Of a DNA stretch of 64,000 nt, positions 1 through 11,374 are shown piece after piece. This DNA comes from Chinchilla lanigera. Its lineage: Eukaryota; Chordata; Mammalia; Rodentia; Chinchillidae. Numbering within the stretch: position 1 is the stretch's first letter; every line of letters begins with the position of its first letter. The stretch is from assembly GCF_000276665.1 (NCBI RefSeq), contig NW_004955418.1:4013360-4077359 (forward strand). The letters are read 5' to 3'. The notes below the pieces were generated by a model. That model made no database searches. It had not been told where the DNA came from and saw only the letters and a program-made list of their open reading frames with translations. The translations under genes were made by a program, and so were the position numbers.

Positions 1-451
1 CTAAAACAGTAAGGACAGATGGTTGAAACTCACTTGCACTTAGAATTTGTTGTCCATTTTGTCCATAATATCTGATACTGGTAAGAGGAGCACTATGTCC
101 CATTCGGAATCTCAAAAGTCGGGCTTCACCTGCAGGCCCATCAAATATCCACACCTGCCAAGAAATAAAATGGTAACATTTTCCTACTATGTGCTATCTG
201 ATCTGCAAGTAGTTAAGCTACTACAGAAATCACTACTGGTATTGGGCAACCTACCAGATCACTGACACCGGACTGGGAGCTGGGAAAAAATAAGTTTCAA
301 TTCTTTTTTTACTTCATTTCAGTCATTATTAGTGCCTCATTCTATATTCTTTCCCTTTTTTATATTCAAGACTGATACATTAAAGCAGGCTTATAATAAC
401 CCAAAGTGTAGGTCAGATGAGCTAATAAGAGAACAAAAATAATCATAATAC
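1..451 (-). other. WDR36 intron 8, partial
   Basis: AT-rich intron sequence between exon 8 and the left edge. I see no further exon and no clear repeat. A plus-strand open frame of 72 codons here has no recognisable similarity. Confidence 0.6.
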
Positions 452-627
452 CCTGACAGCATTATCAGCGCCATTTGTGACAAGGAGTGGCTCTCTATGG
501 AGAAACGTCAGTCCAGCAATTGCTGTAGAATGTGCATTTCTCATCTGATTGATTAATTTTTTATCTTCTAGATCCCAGAGTCCAATATGGCCACATGGGC
601 TTCCAGCTGCCATTATTGGATGACCAT
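452..627 (-). CDS. WDR36: WDR36 coding exon 8
   Basis: The exon is 176 nt and encodes (D)GHPIMAAGSPCGHIGLWDL through LLVTNGADNAVR, a complete WD40 blade with GH and WD dipeptides. The acceptor is aacag|at and the donor agg|gtatta, weaker than its neighbours. It is the last WDR36 exon in the window. Confidence 0.94.
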
Positions 628-3600
628 CTGTTATTAAAATAAAACAGGTTAAGAAAAACAAAAACCTAACCATCCTCTCTTTTAACTTATTTATAATAAA
701 GTTAGAAAAGATTATACCAATAATCTTTCCATGTTCCTTTACCTGCAGTATTTTATTAACTTCTAAACTACACAAAAAAAAATCTGTTAAGATTTCCTTA
801 AATCTATTAAGATGACCTTTAAAGTAAAGCATTTCAAGTATTCTTAACTTTTATAAATTAAGTTACCTGTGCGAAATGAAATTGAAGTAATGGGTCCCCA
901 GTCTTGGCGAAACTTCATTAATGTTTCATCAAATTTAATGTTGTGAATGATAACCTGACCCGACATAAGACCAACAGCAACAACATCCACAGCTGGTGCC
1001 TGAAAATTAAATTACTCAACTTTTTACTTTCTTAAGCAATGAAGTTTTAATACTCTTGATGATATGTATATTACTTATACATTATCAAAAGAAATAAAAT
1101 GTCTTCTTAAAGGTAGCAAAAAGCTGCACAACCATTACTATTCTGGCACACTGTAACTGTTACTCAACATGAAAGCATTTAGGAATGATTTTTCCGATTA
1201 CTTCCCAGCTTTAATTCTGCCACTCAAATCTCCTCCCAACACCTAAACAAAGCTGGTTTGGTAACAAAAGAGTCACACAGAAAAGGAAGCTGATGTGTGA
1301 AATCACTACAGATCCGCGACCAGATGAAACAGAAGAGATCAGCCACAGAAAATAAATGAATTGGGGACTGGGGATTTAGCTCAGCGGCAAAAGCGCCTGC
1401 CTGGCAAGCGCAAGGTCGTGAGTTCAGTTCCCGGTACCGGAGAAAAACCAAAAAAAAAGAAAATAAATGAAGACTGGCCATAAGGGGTCAACTACAAAGG
1501 AAGTGAAAGTTCACTCAAGGTGTGTAGGAAAAACCTGTAAAATATGCTAAAAGGCAAAAAAGTTGTATAACTAGTCTGCTCTAGCACTAACGTTCCATGA
1601 TAATAGTGCAATAATTACAATGCTTTAACACAATAGACACACTAGATTTTATATAGACATTCATTCATTCATACATGGTTTACTGACTCAAAAACAAAAA
1701 AAAGGTTATTTCTGGAAGAGTCTAGCATTGAATAAACATAAGCATTTTTGGCCCAATTATTTCAAGCCATAAATCTAAATATCCTGACGAACTTCTTGGT
1801 ATGACCTGGAGTTTCTCTTGTGTTAACAAACCCATAAGGTACTAAGTTACATTCCTGCAGAAGGATTCACGAAGTCCCACAGCAACCACAGGTTTACAGT
1901 ACAATTCTAAGCACAAAAAGTTTTACAGGCAAAGGTAGCATTCCCAGTTTTCAACTACACTTTCAAAGTTCCATTTCCTTAGGATAACCACTATAAAAAT
2001 AAACCAAGTTATATTATTATTTTGTCTTTAGGTCTAAAAATACGTTGATCCCTGAACTTAAAATACCCCGTTACTAATATTTCTTCTTCTCTAACAGAAA
2101 ATGACTAACCTGCTGAAGAGCTGTCACGCCAACTTTCCATCCTGGAAATGTATATAGAAGTTTACTACAAGAAAAAAAAAATAGTTGAAAGCTATATTTT
2201 TAAGGAAAATAAAATGGAATATATATTAAAAAGTGAAATGATAAGAGGGGTTACTCTACCACATACTATCATAAAACATACATTAACTAATGTAATACTC
2301 AAACATTATCCCCATTTTCCAGAAAATAGAACTGAGATCCAGATGCATTTTAGAGATTAGACTGCAAATTGCTACACTATACTATCTCTTTAAAAACTTA
2401 TTCACTGGTGACATAGCTGAGCAGTGCAGAGCCTGCCTGGCAAGCACAAGGTCCTGAGTTTGATTCCTGGTACCCCCTAAAAATTATTCAAGTAGAAGAA
2501 AAATTACATGAGTAAAAATACCATTTTATTTATATCATAATAAAAAATATCTTGGACTATAGGCAGACCTCATTTTTCTCTGCAATGTTTATCTAGAAAC
2601 ATTAATACTAAAGAGAACACAATATATTAGCCTTTAACAAAATAGTACTTGTGTGTTACATGAACTACTTTATGACAATAGTGATGCTACTGGTTCAGAT
2701 TCAAATCACGAATGATAAATTATAAGTCTATGGAGCATAGATATCTACAATTAGTACAATAATACTCAGCAATAATCATTAAAGTATCAAGCCGTATATT
2801 AATTTTTGTAAATGGGTACAAATTACTCAAAATTTATACAGTAAATACTTAAAGTACAATGAAGAATTGCAAATATCACATGAATAACGTAAGGAAATAA
2901 CCTTAGGAGCACAGTAGATATCCCCAAGTCTGGCACAGAGTAGGCAGTCAATGGTATTTGTTAAAATGAGCTGAAATTAGTGATTCAAAACTAGGAATTA
3001 TGATAAACATTAAAAGTTTTCTTTTTGCATTTTCTAAGTCCTTTGGAAAAGAAACTGGAGTAGTCAAACATTTAATCTACATCAATAATACTATAGCAGA
3101 TATTTACCATATTGATGGTTTATGATGAAAAGTATTTTTTCCCTGAAAACTATTTCTAAATGCAAACGCTAAATTATCACTTATTTGCTTTACTATCTCT
3201 TTCCTTCTTAGTTAATCAAAAACCAGATACTGCCCAATGATAGTCTTGTAACATTTTACTAGACAGAGCCCTCTCTATAGCTATACAGATTCTTTCCAGA
3301 TAATGAGCCATTAGTAAGTACGTTTTAGTTAGTACTTATGAAGCTGCATATCATGTGTCTAGACCACATGCCAGTTTTTGAATATGCAACACCATAAGCA
3401 AGAATTTTAAAACCAGCCATATTGATTACAACATGTCTTTTTTGTTGTTGTTGGTACCACGAATCGAACTCATGACATCAGGCTTGCCAGGCAAGTACTT
3501 ATGCCACTGACCTACATCCCCGGCTCTTAAAACCAGCTGTATTTATTGATAGGCTCCAAATAAACATAGAAGGGCAAGGAGAATTGAGAGACTTAAAAAT

Positions 3601-6600
3601 GTATCGGGAAGTAGTAGGTAAGGACAAGGTAAGAACTACCAATGTTATTTTTTAAATAAAGTGCTTACTTGGATTTAACATTCCACAACTGCAGGCTTCC
3701 TTGTTCACTGCCCAGAAGTATTTTATTCAAATAAGTACTTGGATGCAAAATTGTAGAAATTTTGAAAGCTGATTTATCAAAAGTCAACTGCAGGTATTCT
3801 TCTACAAAGGTGAAAGTTATAAATAACAGGTAATTATTTTTATAAAATAGCTTAACGTATTTAATATACCCATATTCTTATCACTTACAAGTATATAATA
3901 TATACACCTGTGTTGAGTGCTTGTTCGGCAGCACATATACCAAAAAGAAAAAGTGTAGCACATGAAGAGAACCATATGCTAAAAGAAAGCAAACATTTGT
4001 AAAATAACCTATCAGCATTCCTTGGGAAATAAAATAAATGTGAAGGGGACAACCTTTCAAGGCAATTTAAACTGTCAAAAATTTTCTACAAATTCTAATA
4101 TACATATTTCACTGCAAATTACTTTACAGAAAAAAAATAAGGATAAAACATGATCCTTGGAATCAGCATTAATAATCTTACAATTTGATTAAGATGTATG
4201 AGTGAGTGAATGCTCTATGTCGGAGCCAAATATCTGGAAAGCTTGGTGAGCCATTTGAAGCTATGAAAAGTAAGAGTCAGACCTCCGTGAAGTCGAGAAC
4301 AGGGCTTCTCATAAATTTGCACAGAAGAATCTCTAATAGAGGAGAGGAAAAGAACTTACAACCCTATGAAGTAGGGAGTGGCACAGCAAGCACAGTAATC
4401 ACTTCCTACAAAATCAAACAATTCTTCAAACTCTTACAAAACCTGATATTGTTAACAGCAAGAAAAGGCATCAACACCAGACAGAAGCTATTGGGTTTTA
4501 ACACTCTGATTCTATACCCTTACAAAAGTTTGGGGAAAAAAAAGCAAAAACAAAACAGTGTTGGAGTTTAACCCCAGACCTCATGCATGCTAAGCAAGCA
4601 CTCTGCCAATGAGATGTCCCTCCAGCTCCATTCGGCCTTTTAATATTCATCTTCATAGAGAATAGTTCTAGCATTCTAATCCCCCTACTTGAGCAAAAGC
4701 AAAGAAAAACAAAACATAGGGGAGAGGGTTCTTAATCTCAGTTAAAACACAGAATGACTACCTTAAGGGTAATCTCTAGGACAGTGGTTGCAAACCTATG
4801 GCACATGTGCCACAGCAGGCTATCTGGATTATTGAAAGCTCTAAAAAGTCTGCCATTGTTGCTCTAGGATATTTACTAAAAAATAAATATACTCCATTGA
4901 ACAATAGATAACAGAGAAATGATTTCAACTAAAAATGTAAACAGATTAAAGAATTTAAAAGATTTAATTCAGGATGGACCCCCCAGTATTTTAGTAAAGA
5001 AAGCTGGAGATATTCTGGTGATAAATTCCTAATCTTTGAAAATACAATCTTCATATCATTCAAAAAATATACATATTTTCCTTCAGATTAGAGTATCTTC
5101 AAGTTCACTATTATAACCTCTACTAAAACTTGAAAATACTCATCAATAATTACACCGGTGTGAATATATATCAAAATTCATTCCACATGCCGGGTGTGGT
5201 GGCCCATGCCTGTAATCCTAGCATTCAGGAGGCTGAGGCAGGAGGATCAAGGCAAGCCTGGGATATATAAACAAGTTCTAAGCCAACCTGTACTACACAG
5301 TGAAATCCTGTCTCAAAAAACAAACAAACAAAAAAATTCATTCCACAGAGGAAAAAAAAAAAACCTTGGAGAACAGTAAAGGAAAATGTTTTAGCTGAGA
5401 TGAACACATTAAATAGGTTACATTTAACATAGAGCCTTTTTTCTTCTTTAACTGTTTACATGTGAAACCTCTGGTATAGAAATCGTACTTGCTAGATCTT
5501 TTTAACTTTACACATACCATCCCAAGGTAAAGGAAATAAATTAGTTGATTCTTACCTTCTGAATATATGTGCCAAATAATAAGAACGCTGTCAGTATCAA
5601 CAGAGATAATGTGATCTCCGAAGGGTTGCAAAAGTTGGATTTCTGCCTTATGACCCTTAAAGGTATGTACTACCTACAATGTCAAAGTTTAAAAGAATTC
5701 CATATTATTGCTTATATACCATACAGTACTAGTCACATTATCCAAAAAGCAAGCTATTCCTACAAATGTTCATGTTAAGAAATGTAGTCCAAACAGCAAG
5801 GAACCAGGCATATTCTTTGCTCCCTCAGAAAGAGCAATAACGAAGTAAAGCACAGACTAATTAACAGAGATATTTTAGTCCTTAGACTGACCTCCAAGGG
5901 CACAGCACTTGCCTACTGAGGTTAGGAAAGAGGCATACACACACACCTAGGGCCCTTACCCAGTTCAGCCAATCAAACGCCCTGCACCAAAAGAACTGGT
6001 ACATTCTAGAAGGCTGACCTCTACACATTCTATCACCAGCTGGTCTCCAGATGAGATGGGAGAGGGGGATGTAGAGTGCTTCTCCTCTATACCTTTCTGC
6101 TTTGACACAGAACACCCTTAGAGTAGCTGATAACTGTAACTATATCCTCTCCTCCATGGTTTTAGTTCTCATCATGCTGCAATAACACAATTTCATATAA
6201 TTTACTCATTGAAGTCTCGTCATATGAACCATATATAATGCATGTGTGGAAGCATAAGTGTACATATGTACATATACAGGGGAAAGTGATTTTCTCTTTC
6301 TCTAGAAAACTGAGTAAACAGCAGGAAGAAAAATATCTGTACAAGTTCACATAGTTCAGAGATACAAACCTCCTTATTACGGGCAAATGCAGAGAAAACA
6401 TTCCCATAAGCAGTGAAGACTAGCCTCCCATCAGCTGCCATACAGCAGATATCCTGTGGAACAGAATTACCTAGAAAAAGTGTAAAATAAGGGTTTTTAA
6501 AGATCTTGAAACAGAAATGTTAAAATATATACATATATATAAAACATTTTTCATGGTTATAACATTAAAACATATCCTTCAATAGTAATGAAAGCTAAGA

Positions 6601-9600
6601 GTTTTGACTTCAATGTTACAAATGTGTCGGATTCATAGATGTACATAATCTTGAAGAAATGAAAAGCTTTTGGAAGTATCTGGAAACAATCATCACTTGA
6701 TACACAAAAGTCCAGTTGATGGGAATGCAGTCTTCCTGTGAGTATCTTTAAGAATATAAAGTTCACCAATAACTCCAGATAAAAATTAAAAGTAAATCAA
6801 GACCTAGATTCACATCTACTCTTTGGACCAACTCCAAAGAACTCCATATGGTATTCTACATCTTGACTTTTAAGGTAATTAAACATGATATGGTTTCCAC
6901 TCAGTCTTCTCCAAAGTAAATACGCCTATCACTTCTCATATGGCATAATTTCTTGATTTCGCTCAGTGATATGGACACACTGCACTTTTCTTTTGGAGGT
7001 AGGAGGTTAGCAGTAGAGGATGGTCTAAGTGTTTCTATGTAGCATGTTTCCTTTTGAGATTTAGTTTCCATAGTATTACTTTTATAGGTTCATCATTCAC
7101 TTTTGTATTCCACTTACGTTACAAGTCTTTCTTTTGCCTTCTAATCTTTTAAGAAAACCATAAATTATCAGACATACACAATAGATTCCTTATAGGTTTC
7201 CTGTATTTCTCTAATAAGGCTCATATGTGAAGGTAAAACTGGTACCTTTCAGCTTTGGCAAGTCCTTTATTCTATTAAACAGTTCAAGAAAATAAATCTC
7301 CCTCCCACTGGAAAAAATACCCAAACTTCTCTTACTTCTCCTGTAAATGTCTTCCTTACAGAAGAAGGAAATGATAAAAACAAAAATTACTATTTAGCAA
7401 TCATCACACTAATAACTGATTCAGGAAAGTATCATCACTACGTGCTAAGAGCAGCAGGTGAAACTCTGAAGAGTACCAGGATATTTACACAACCTCAATG
7501 CATCTTACCACAACAGACTTATTAATTACACCAGGCAACACAGTAACTGTAAAATAGAGCCACCTGACAGATATCACTTTAACCAAATTAGCAAAGTTAT
7601 CACCGTCAGGAATAGAATTAACCAACTACTTGTGTCTTCTGATAGAATTCACTGACAAGCCAGCATAATTTCTTTGTTATTCCTGCTGAAGTACATCCAT
7701 AACTTAAATCTAACTATAACAAAGCACCAGAAAAACTCAAATTGAAGGACATTCTAAAAAAGAATTAGCTTGTATTTTTCCAAGTCAATATTGTGAAATT
7801 CAATGAAGACCCTGTCCTGGACTTCTGTTTTTGCTATTTAGGCTTATGCTCCCTCCACCCAGGATTCTATGTTACAATAAAAAAGTAAAGATACTAAACA
7901 TGCATAAAATTCAGAATGAAGTTCACACTTACTTACTGCAACCAGACTAAGTTTCTGAATCTGTTTACAAAAAGAAAAAAAAGTTAGTAAGTTCTTATTA
8001 ACAAATACAATTATAACGTCTGAAGATTAAAGCATAAACTCATACATAAATTGTCTACTCTGCCCTTCCTAAAAAAGACACTGACCCTAATGTTCATTAG
8101 GAAAATTTATATTTTCAACAATTTCATCAAGAGTAGTGTTCGAAACAGTTTCTGTAAATGGGCCCAAGAACATGTACTTTAGGCTCTGTGAGTTCAACTC
8201 TGTCATTGGTGCATAAAAGCAGATGCATAAAATAAATAAATGTGCATGAGTGCATTCCAATAAACTTTTATCTACAGACACTGAAATTTGATAGTTTTCA
8301 TGTCATGAAATATGTATTCCTCCAACCTGTACAAAACTATCAAAACCATTCACAACTCCTGGTTTATTCAAAAATAAACAGTGGGCTGGAATGGCTTGCA
8401 GACTGTAATTTGCTGATTCCAATATGTGGGTATTATTCAAACTATGCAACCCTGAGGAAGTTACTCAACTTCCTTATCCTTAAAATTCCTCATCTGTAAA
8501 ATAGGGATTAAAACAGCTACGCAGTTTACGGGACTACGAAAATTCAATGGGATTATAAATTTGTGTAAAATAGAATGGAGCCAGTCATACAGTAAATGCT
8601 CAGTAAATGGCAGCTGCTATAACCACCACTGTCGCCTCTCCACAGCTGGCTAATTTCCCTGTACAAAAAGCTAATCTGTAGGAAGTCTGATTGTGGACAG
8701 TATAACAGCCATGGCCATAGGACAGAGCACTTATACACCAAATCAGAAACTTGATCTCATTAAGGCTATTTTTTTCTCCCATATTATTTTCAATTTCAGA
8801 CATGAAATGATTGGCTGGTATGAGAAGCATATACAGTCCTTAGCCAATAGAGTCCTTAGGCAATAATTGTACGCTATAATGCTATGGGAAGAGTAAATTT
8901 AAAAGTGTATCATCAATGTTAAAAGGAAAGGGGATCTCAAAAACCTTTTTTATGACAAAATTTCAATGCGGTGTGGAGTAAACAGTGAAACTTTTATATA
9001 AATGTGTTACTCTCCTAACCCCACAATTTCTTTGAAATAGCATAGGGCAAAATGCATTTGTGTACAATTGAGTGTCAGAAAAGATGGCATACCAAAGATT
9101 TCAGAACTTGTTAAAGTAAAAACTTAGGGGACGTTACATCTCAGAAATAAGATTTTAGCAAAGAGGAAAAAAAAGAAAAACCCACTAACAAGCAGGAGGA
9201 TCTTGACAAGTAACTTAATTTTTCTAATCTTTCTTATTTTATGTAGGAGGGCTACAGGATAATGTGGCTTATCTTACAAAGAAACTGCTGCGAAACTGCT
9301 GCAAGGCTTGTAATGACACTGTGCCAGGTGCTCAAATGTGAGCCCATAAATCTTAATCTCACCCTAATTCTCCCAGCGGCTTTTGGTCTACATTTCCCAC
9401 GCAGTTTGCGTCACCGACTACCAACAAAAACGGCTTTGCAAGCCTTCCAGCTGCAAGACCTTAAGAGCGACGGAACTTGGATGCTTCATGTTTACATCTT
9501 CGGGGAAAGGCCAATAAACACTAAGCAACTGCGCTGCCACAGAACCGCGACGCTGTGCACAGCACAGTATTCGCCCCCGGCTAGGCTGCCTCGGGACTTG

Positions 9601-9949
9601 TCGCCCGCTGAACGGCCAGGGCCGAGCACGTGGCCGCCGGGACAGCCGCTAACAAACCGGGAGTGGAGACGCGGGGCTGGGCCACAAAGGAAAGCGCTGC
9701 GAAGTACCGGGCGGCGGGGCTGCCCCGGGCCGGCGCTGGGAAGCGCGGAAGGCGCTCCTCGGGAGGTGGGGGAAGAACACCACTCACGTCATAGGTGTGG
9801 AAGCTCTTGCCCACGCAGGTCGTTACGTAGAACTGGCGTTTGAGCGCGCTGAACCGCACCACGTGCGGAATATCGTTGCTAAACAGCCCCAGGGCCCGGA
9901 ACCCTGCGAAAAGCGCGCTGGCCGTGCGGCCTTCCGCGCCGCGTTCCAT
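452..9949 (-). CDS. WDR36: WDR36 (UTP21 homologue), first eight coding exons, 3' partial
   Basis: WDR36 is a nucleolar WD40-repeat protein of the small-subunit processome and U3 snoRNP, needed for 18S rRNA processing; human variants have been linked to primary open-angle glaucoma. Eight minus-strand exons join in frame to give 302 codons, the start of a protein of about 900 residues; the remainder lies beyond position 1. The start ATG at 9947-9949 has a strong context (gcggcgATGG) and opens MERGAEGRTASALF, matching the human start MERASERRTASALF. No in-frame ATG lies upstream before a stop, so the longer human N-terminal form is not supported here. The encoded part covers the first WD40 propeller blades, with WD-type ends such as LIIWHIYS, LQLWNVKS and IGLWDLED. 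All junctions are GT-AG. The gene lies downstream of TSLP in the same orientation, as in human. Confidence rests on near-continuous similarity to human WDR36 from memory. Confidence 0.96.
867..999 (-). CDS. WDR36: WDR36 coding exon 7
   Basis: The exon is 133 nt and encodes APAVDVVAVGLMSGQVIIHN through DWGPITSISFRT. The acceptor is tttcag|gca and the donor cacag|gtaact. It ends one base into the aspartate codon shared with exon 8. Confidence 0.95.
1000..2109 (-). other. WDR36 intron 6
   Basis: AT-rich intron with one young ID-like SINE near 1361-1457. The rest shows no recognisable element. Confidence 0.7.
1361..1457 (+). repeat. ID-like tRNA-derived SINE with 14-bp target-site duplication
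   Basis: The element runs ggggactggggatttagctc to ggtaccgg and an A-rich tail. It has a tRNA-like A box (tagctcagcgg) and B box (gagttcagttccc). It is flanked by an exact 14-bp duplication, agaaaataaatgaa, at 1347-1360 and 1458-1471, so the insertion is young. Confidence 0.92.
2110..2164 (-). CDS. WDR36: WDR36 coding exon 6
   Basis: The exon is 55 nt and encodes (N)KLLYTFPGWKVGVTALQQ, identical to the human segment as I recall it. The acceptor is cttgtag|t and the donor cagcag|gttagt. Confidence 0.94.
2403..2477 (+). repeat. Diverged ID-like SINE
   Basis: The tRNA-like core catagctgagcagtgcagag, then gcctgcctggcaagcacaag and gattcctggtacc, is recognisable. It has substitutions in the A box and no clear target-site duplication, so it is older than the copy at 1361. 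Confidence 0.75.
2912..2965 (+). repeat. Short MIR-like fragment
   Basis: The phrase ctggcacagagtaggcagtc followed by aatggtatttgtt resembles the 3' end of MIR, with its characteristic 'cctggcacatagtaggcgctcaata' type ending. It is too short for a firm call. Confidence 0.45.
3437..3527 (-). repeat. ID-like SINE, minus strand
   Basis: A T-rich tail is followed by ggtaccacgaatcgaactca, then ggcttgccaggcaagtac and ccactgacctacatccccgg, the reverse complement of the ID core. Confidence 0.85.
3669..3801 (-). CDS. WDR36: WDR36 coding exon 5
   Basis: The exon is 133 nt and encodes EEYLQLTFDKSAFKISTILH through GSLQLWNVKS. The acceptor is tttgtag|aa and the donor tccaa|gtaagc. It ends two bases into an asparagine codon that exon 6 completes. 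Confidence 0.95.
3917..3947 (+). pseudogene. U6 snRNA 5'-end fragment
   Basis: The sequence gtgcttgttcggcagcacat followed by atac and a run of A matches the 5' end of U6 snRNA (GTGCTCGCTTCGGCAGCACATATAC) apart from a few substitutions. Only about the first 28 nt of U6 are present, so this cannot make a functional RNA. What follows is not U6. Confidence 0.8.
4551..4628 (-). repeat. Old tRNA-type SINE (ID/B4-like), minus strand
   Basis: The phrases aaccccagacctcatgcatg, ctaagcaagcactctgccaa and tccctccagctcc are the reverse complement of a diverged rodent tRNA-derived SINE core. Confidence 0.65.
5188..5332 (+). repeat. B1 SINE with 15-bp target-site duplication
   Basis: The 7SL-derived start gccgggtgtggtggcccatg is followed by cctgtaatcctagcattc, gaggctgaggcaggaggatc and an A-rich tail. 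An exact duplication, aaaattcattccaca, flanks it at 5173-5187 and 5333-5347. Confidence 0.93.
5556..5673 (-). CDS. WDR36: WDR36 coding exon 4
   Basis: The exon is 118 nt and encodes VVHTFKGHKAEIQLLQPFGD and onward to LIIWHIYSE, a WD40 blade with the GH and W-type ends expected of the fold. The acceptor is tgtag|gtagta and the donor gaag|gtaaga. It ends one base into a codon. Confidence 0.95.
5674..6369 (-). other. WDR36 intron 3
   Basis: No repeat or exon recognised with confidence. Confidence 0.5.
6370..6470 (-). CDS. WDR36: WDR36 coding exon 3
   Basis: The exon is 101 nt and encodes (S)NSVPQDICCMAADGR through FSAFARNKE. The acceptor is ttctag|gt and the donor gag|gtttgt. Two bases complete the split serine codon begun by exon 2. 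Confidence 0.95.
6471..7932 (-). other. WDR36 intron 2
   Basis: AT-rich intron with no recognisable repeat or conserved reading frame. Confidence 0.5.
7933..7960 (-). CDS. WDR36: WDR36 coding exon 2 (28-nt microexon)
   Basis: The 28-nt exon encodes IQKLSLVAV plus one base of the next codon. It starts after the acceptor tttacag and ends at the second of two overlapping donors in gtaagtaagt. Using the second donor gives VAVSNSV across the junction with exon 3, as in human WDR36. Using the first donor, four bases earlier, would shift the frame. Confidence 0.9.
7961..9787 (-). other. WDR36 intron 1
   Basis: Intron containing a MIR at about 8375-8635; its distal end overlaps the CpG island from about 9370. 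No other element recognised. Confidence 0.6.
8375..8635 (+). repeat. MIR SINE
   Basis: The MIR core is visible as ttactcaacttccttatcct, then aaaattcctcatctgtaaaa and tagggatta, followed by the tail cagtaaatgctcagtaaatg. It is diverged, as expected for an ancient mammalian repeat. Confidence 0.8.
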
Positions 9950-10290
9950 CGCCGCCGCCGCCCCAGTTCTCAGCTCCCGGCCCCTTGGAAAGCGCTCTTC
10001 AGCCCTTCACCACCTCTCTTGGAAAAACCTTTCCGCGAGCTGGAGATTGGCGGGCACTTCCGCTGCCCACTGCCAATCGCATCAGCGGAGACTGGCCTCG
10101 GTGCAACATAAAAAGAGCTCCTCACGGAGCACGCAAGAGAGGCGCTACTTGGTTCCGCGGACCAAAGAAGCGAGCACGTTTTGTTGTGCTTTCCGGCTCG
10201 GTTGCTGCCGGAAGAAACCAGACTGGCGTTCTGAGGGGGCTTTACTCGTGGGGAGCGCAAGGGAAGGGATGGCCAACAATGTGGAAAGGA
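9370..10290. promoter_or_regulatory. WDR36: CpG island and promoter region of WDR36
   Basis: About 0.9 kb of GC- and CpG-rich sequence spans WDR36 exon 1 and its upstream flank. Upstream of the ATG on the minus strand are a CCAAT box (attgg at 10046-10050), a second CCAAT in the other orientation (10073-10077) and two ETS-type sites (acttccg at 10056-10062, ccggaag at 10208-10214). No TATA box sits at a suitable place. This is the architecture of a TATA-less housekeeping promoter, which fits a ribosome-biogenesis gene. The transcription start is probably between about 9960 and 10060, but that is inferred. Confidence 0.8.
9788..9949 (-). CDS. WDR36: WDR36 coding exon 1
   Basis: This exon encodes 54 codons from MERGAEGRTASALF to GKSFHTYD and ends in phase 0 at the donor gac|gtgagt. 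It carries the conserved segment FSNDIPHVVRFSALK. It lies inside the CpG island, and a run of GCC repeats directly precedes the ATG. Confidence 0.96.
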
Positions 10291-11134
10291 GAGTGTCTTA
10301 ACTAGCACGACAAAAGGTTCAACCTGTGAATATAAAGAATGAGACTAGCGAGAATATTTGAAGACTGGATATTTGATAATATTAAGAAATTATGGTTGTT
10401 TTTAAAGTACGTGGTAGTATTGTAATTACGTTTTAAAATATCTTTATATTCTGAAGATACACGTGCACAGATCATATGTGTGGGAATTTACTTTAAAATA
10501 ATAGGAAATTCGAGTCCAGGTTTAGATGCAACAAGGCTGAAGCCAGGGAATGAGTATGTGAGACTTGGTAATACTTATGCTTTGGTATAAAATCAAAATT
10601 ATCCATAATAAAAATACTTTTGCTTTTTAAAAACAGTTTGCTTACACTAAAATCGGTTGGAATGTTGTTGGGTTACTAATTGTTTTTGTTTTGTTTTGTT
10701 TTTGTTTTTTTCCGGTACCGCGAATCAAACTCACGACCTTGCGCTTGCCAGGCAGGCGCTGTGCCGCTGAACTAAATCCCCAGACCCGGGTTACTAATTT
10801 TTACCTCTGAATTATGGAAGTATGTACAAGAAAGTTTAACTACTGCATGTACATTTTAAAAGGTTTTCTAAATTGTGTATAAAGCAGCTTTTGCTTATCT
10901 AATCAGAAATCAATACTTTTCAATATATTGGTAATTATGGGATCAAAAAAGTCCTAACCAGGAATTTATAGTTTGCAAAGCCACTGATAACCAGTATTTT
11001 AATAGTTTCAAAATCAGGTTGTGAGGTATTTACAGCAAAAATGCTCCTTTATAAATGAGGAAGCTTGATCGTTCAGGTGAAGTGATTTGTCCATAGTTTC
11101 TAAAATTCTAAAATGTCAAAATCAAGACCTTTTT
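10291..11134. other. Intergenic, WDR36 upstream flank
   Basis: AT-rich sequence upstream of WDR36. Apart from one young ID-like SINE at 10682-10787 I recognise nothing in it. Confidence 0.6.
10682..10787 (-). repeat. ID-like SINE, minus strand, with 12-bp target-site duplication
   Basis: A T-rich tail is followed by ccggtaccgcgaatcaaact, then gcgcttgccaggcaggcgct and ctaaatccccag. The exact duplication gggttactaatt flanks it at 10670-10681 and 10788-10799. Confidence 0.92.
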
Positions 11135-11374
11135 GTTACTGACTTTGTGCCGGTTGTCAAGGTGGTGATTCTTGGCTCCTGGTATCCCTTCGTGGAGTCT
11201 CTCTCACACTGAAAAGAACTGATCTTGTGTAACCAGGCTGGATCATAAAAGACACTGAAATATCTCATTTTCTTTGTCCTTCTTGAGTCACTAGCTCTGA
11301 GGAAAGTCAATGTTGTAAGGTTGTTGAGACTTATAGAGTGGGTCACTTACTGAGAAACTGACGACCTCCTGCCA
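11135..11374 (+). repeat. Duplicated segment, copy 1 (MLT1-type LTR sequence)
   Basis: About 240 bp that recur at 12905-13142 with roughly 92% identity by eye (about 18 substitutions and one 2-bp gap). The phrase gggtcacttactgagaaact resembles the body of MLT1-class mammalian LTRs. After 11375 the two copies diverge abruptly. Confidence 0.8.

Larger units (their letters stand above)
2165..3668 (-). other. WDR36 intron 5
   Basis: AT-rich intron holding an old ID-like SINE (2403-2477), a short MIR-like tail and another ID-like SINE on the minus strand (3437-3527). Confidence 0.7.
3802..5555 (-). other. WDR36 intron 4
   Basis: Intron containing a U6-derived fragment (3917-3947), an old tRNA-type SINE (4551-4628) and a B1 (5188-5332). 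An open plus-strand frame at 4206-4571 (121 codons) is antisense to the gene and has no domain I recognise. Confidence 0.7.

Noticed and set aside
443..832. WDR36 exon 8 read as a continuous frame of 129 codons
   Set aside because: The frame runs through intron 7 sequence; only 452-627 has exon borders and similarity to WDR36.
1370..1442. Possible functional tRNA gene
   Set aside because: A and B boxes are present but the acceptor stem does not close, and the element has an A-rich tail and target-site duplication, so it is a SINE.
5225..5407. Minus-strand frame with repeated hydrophobic FFFFLCGMN-like text
   Set aside because: It is the reverse complement of a B1 SINE and its A-rich tail.
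9262..10305. Several plus-strand open frames up to 193 codons in the WDR36 CpG island
   Set aside because: They are antisense to or overlap WDR36 exon 1 and arise because GC-rich DNA has few stops. Composition is arginine, alanine and proline rich with no domain.
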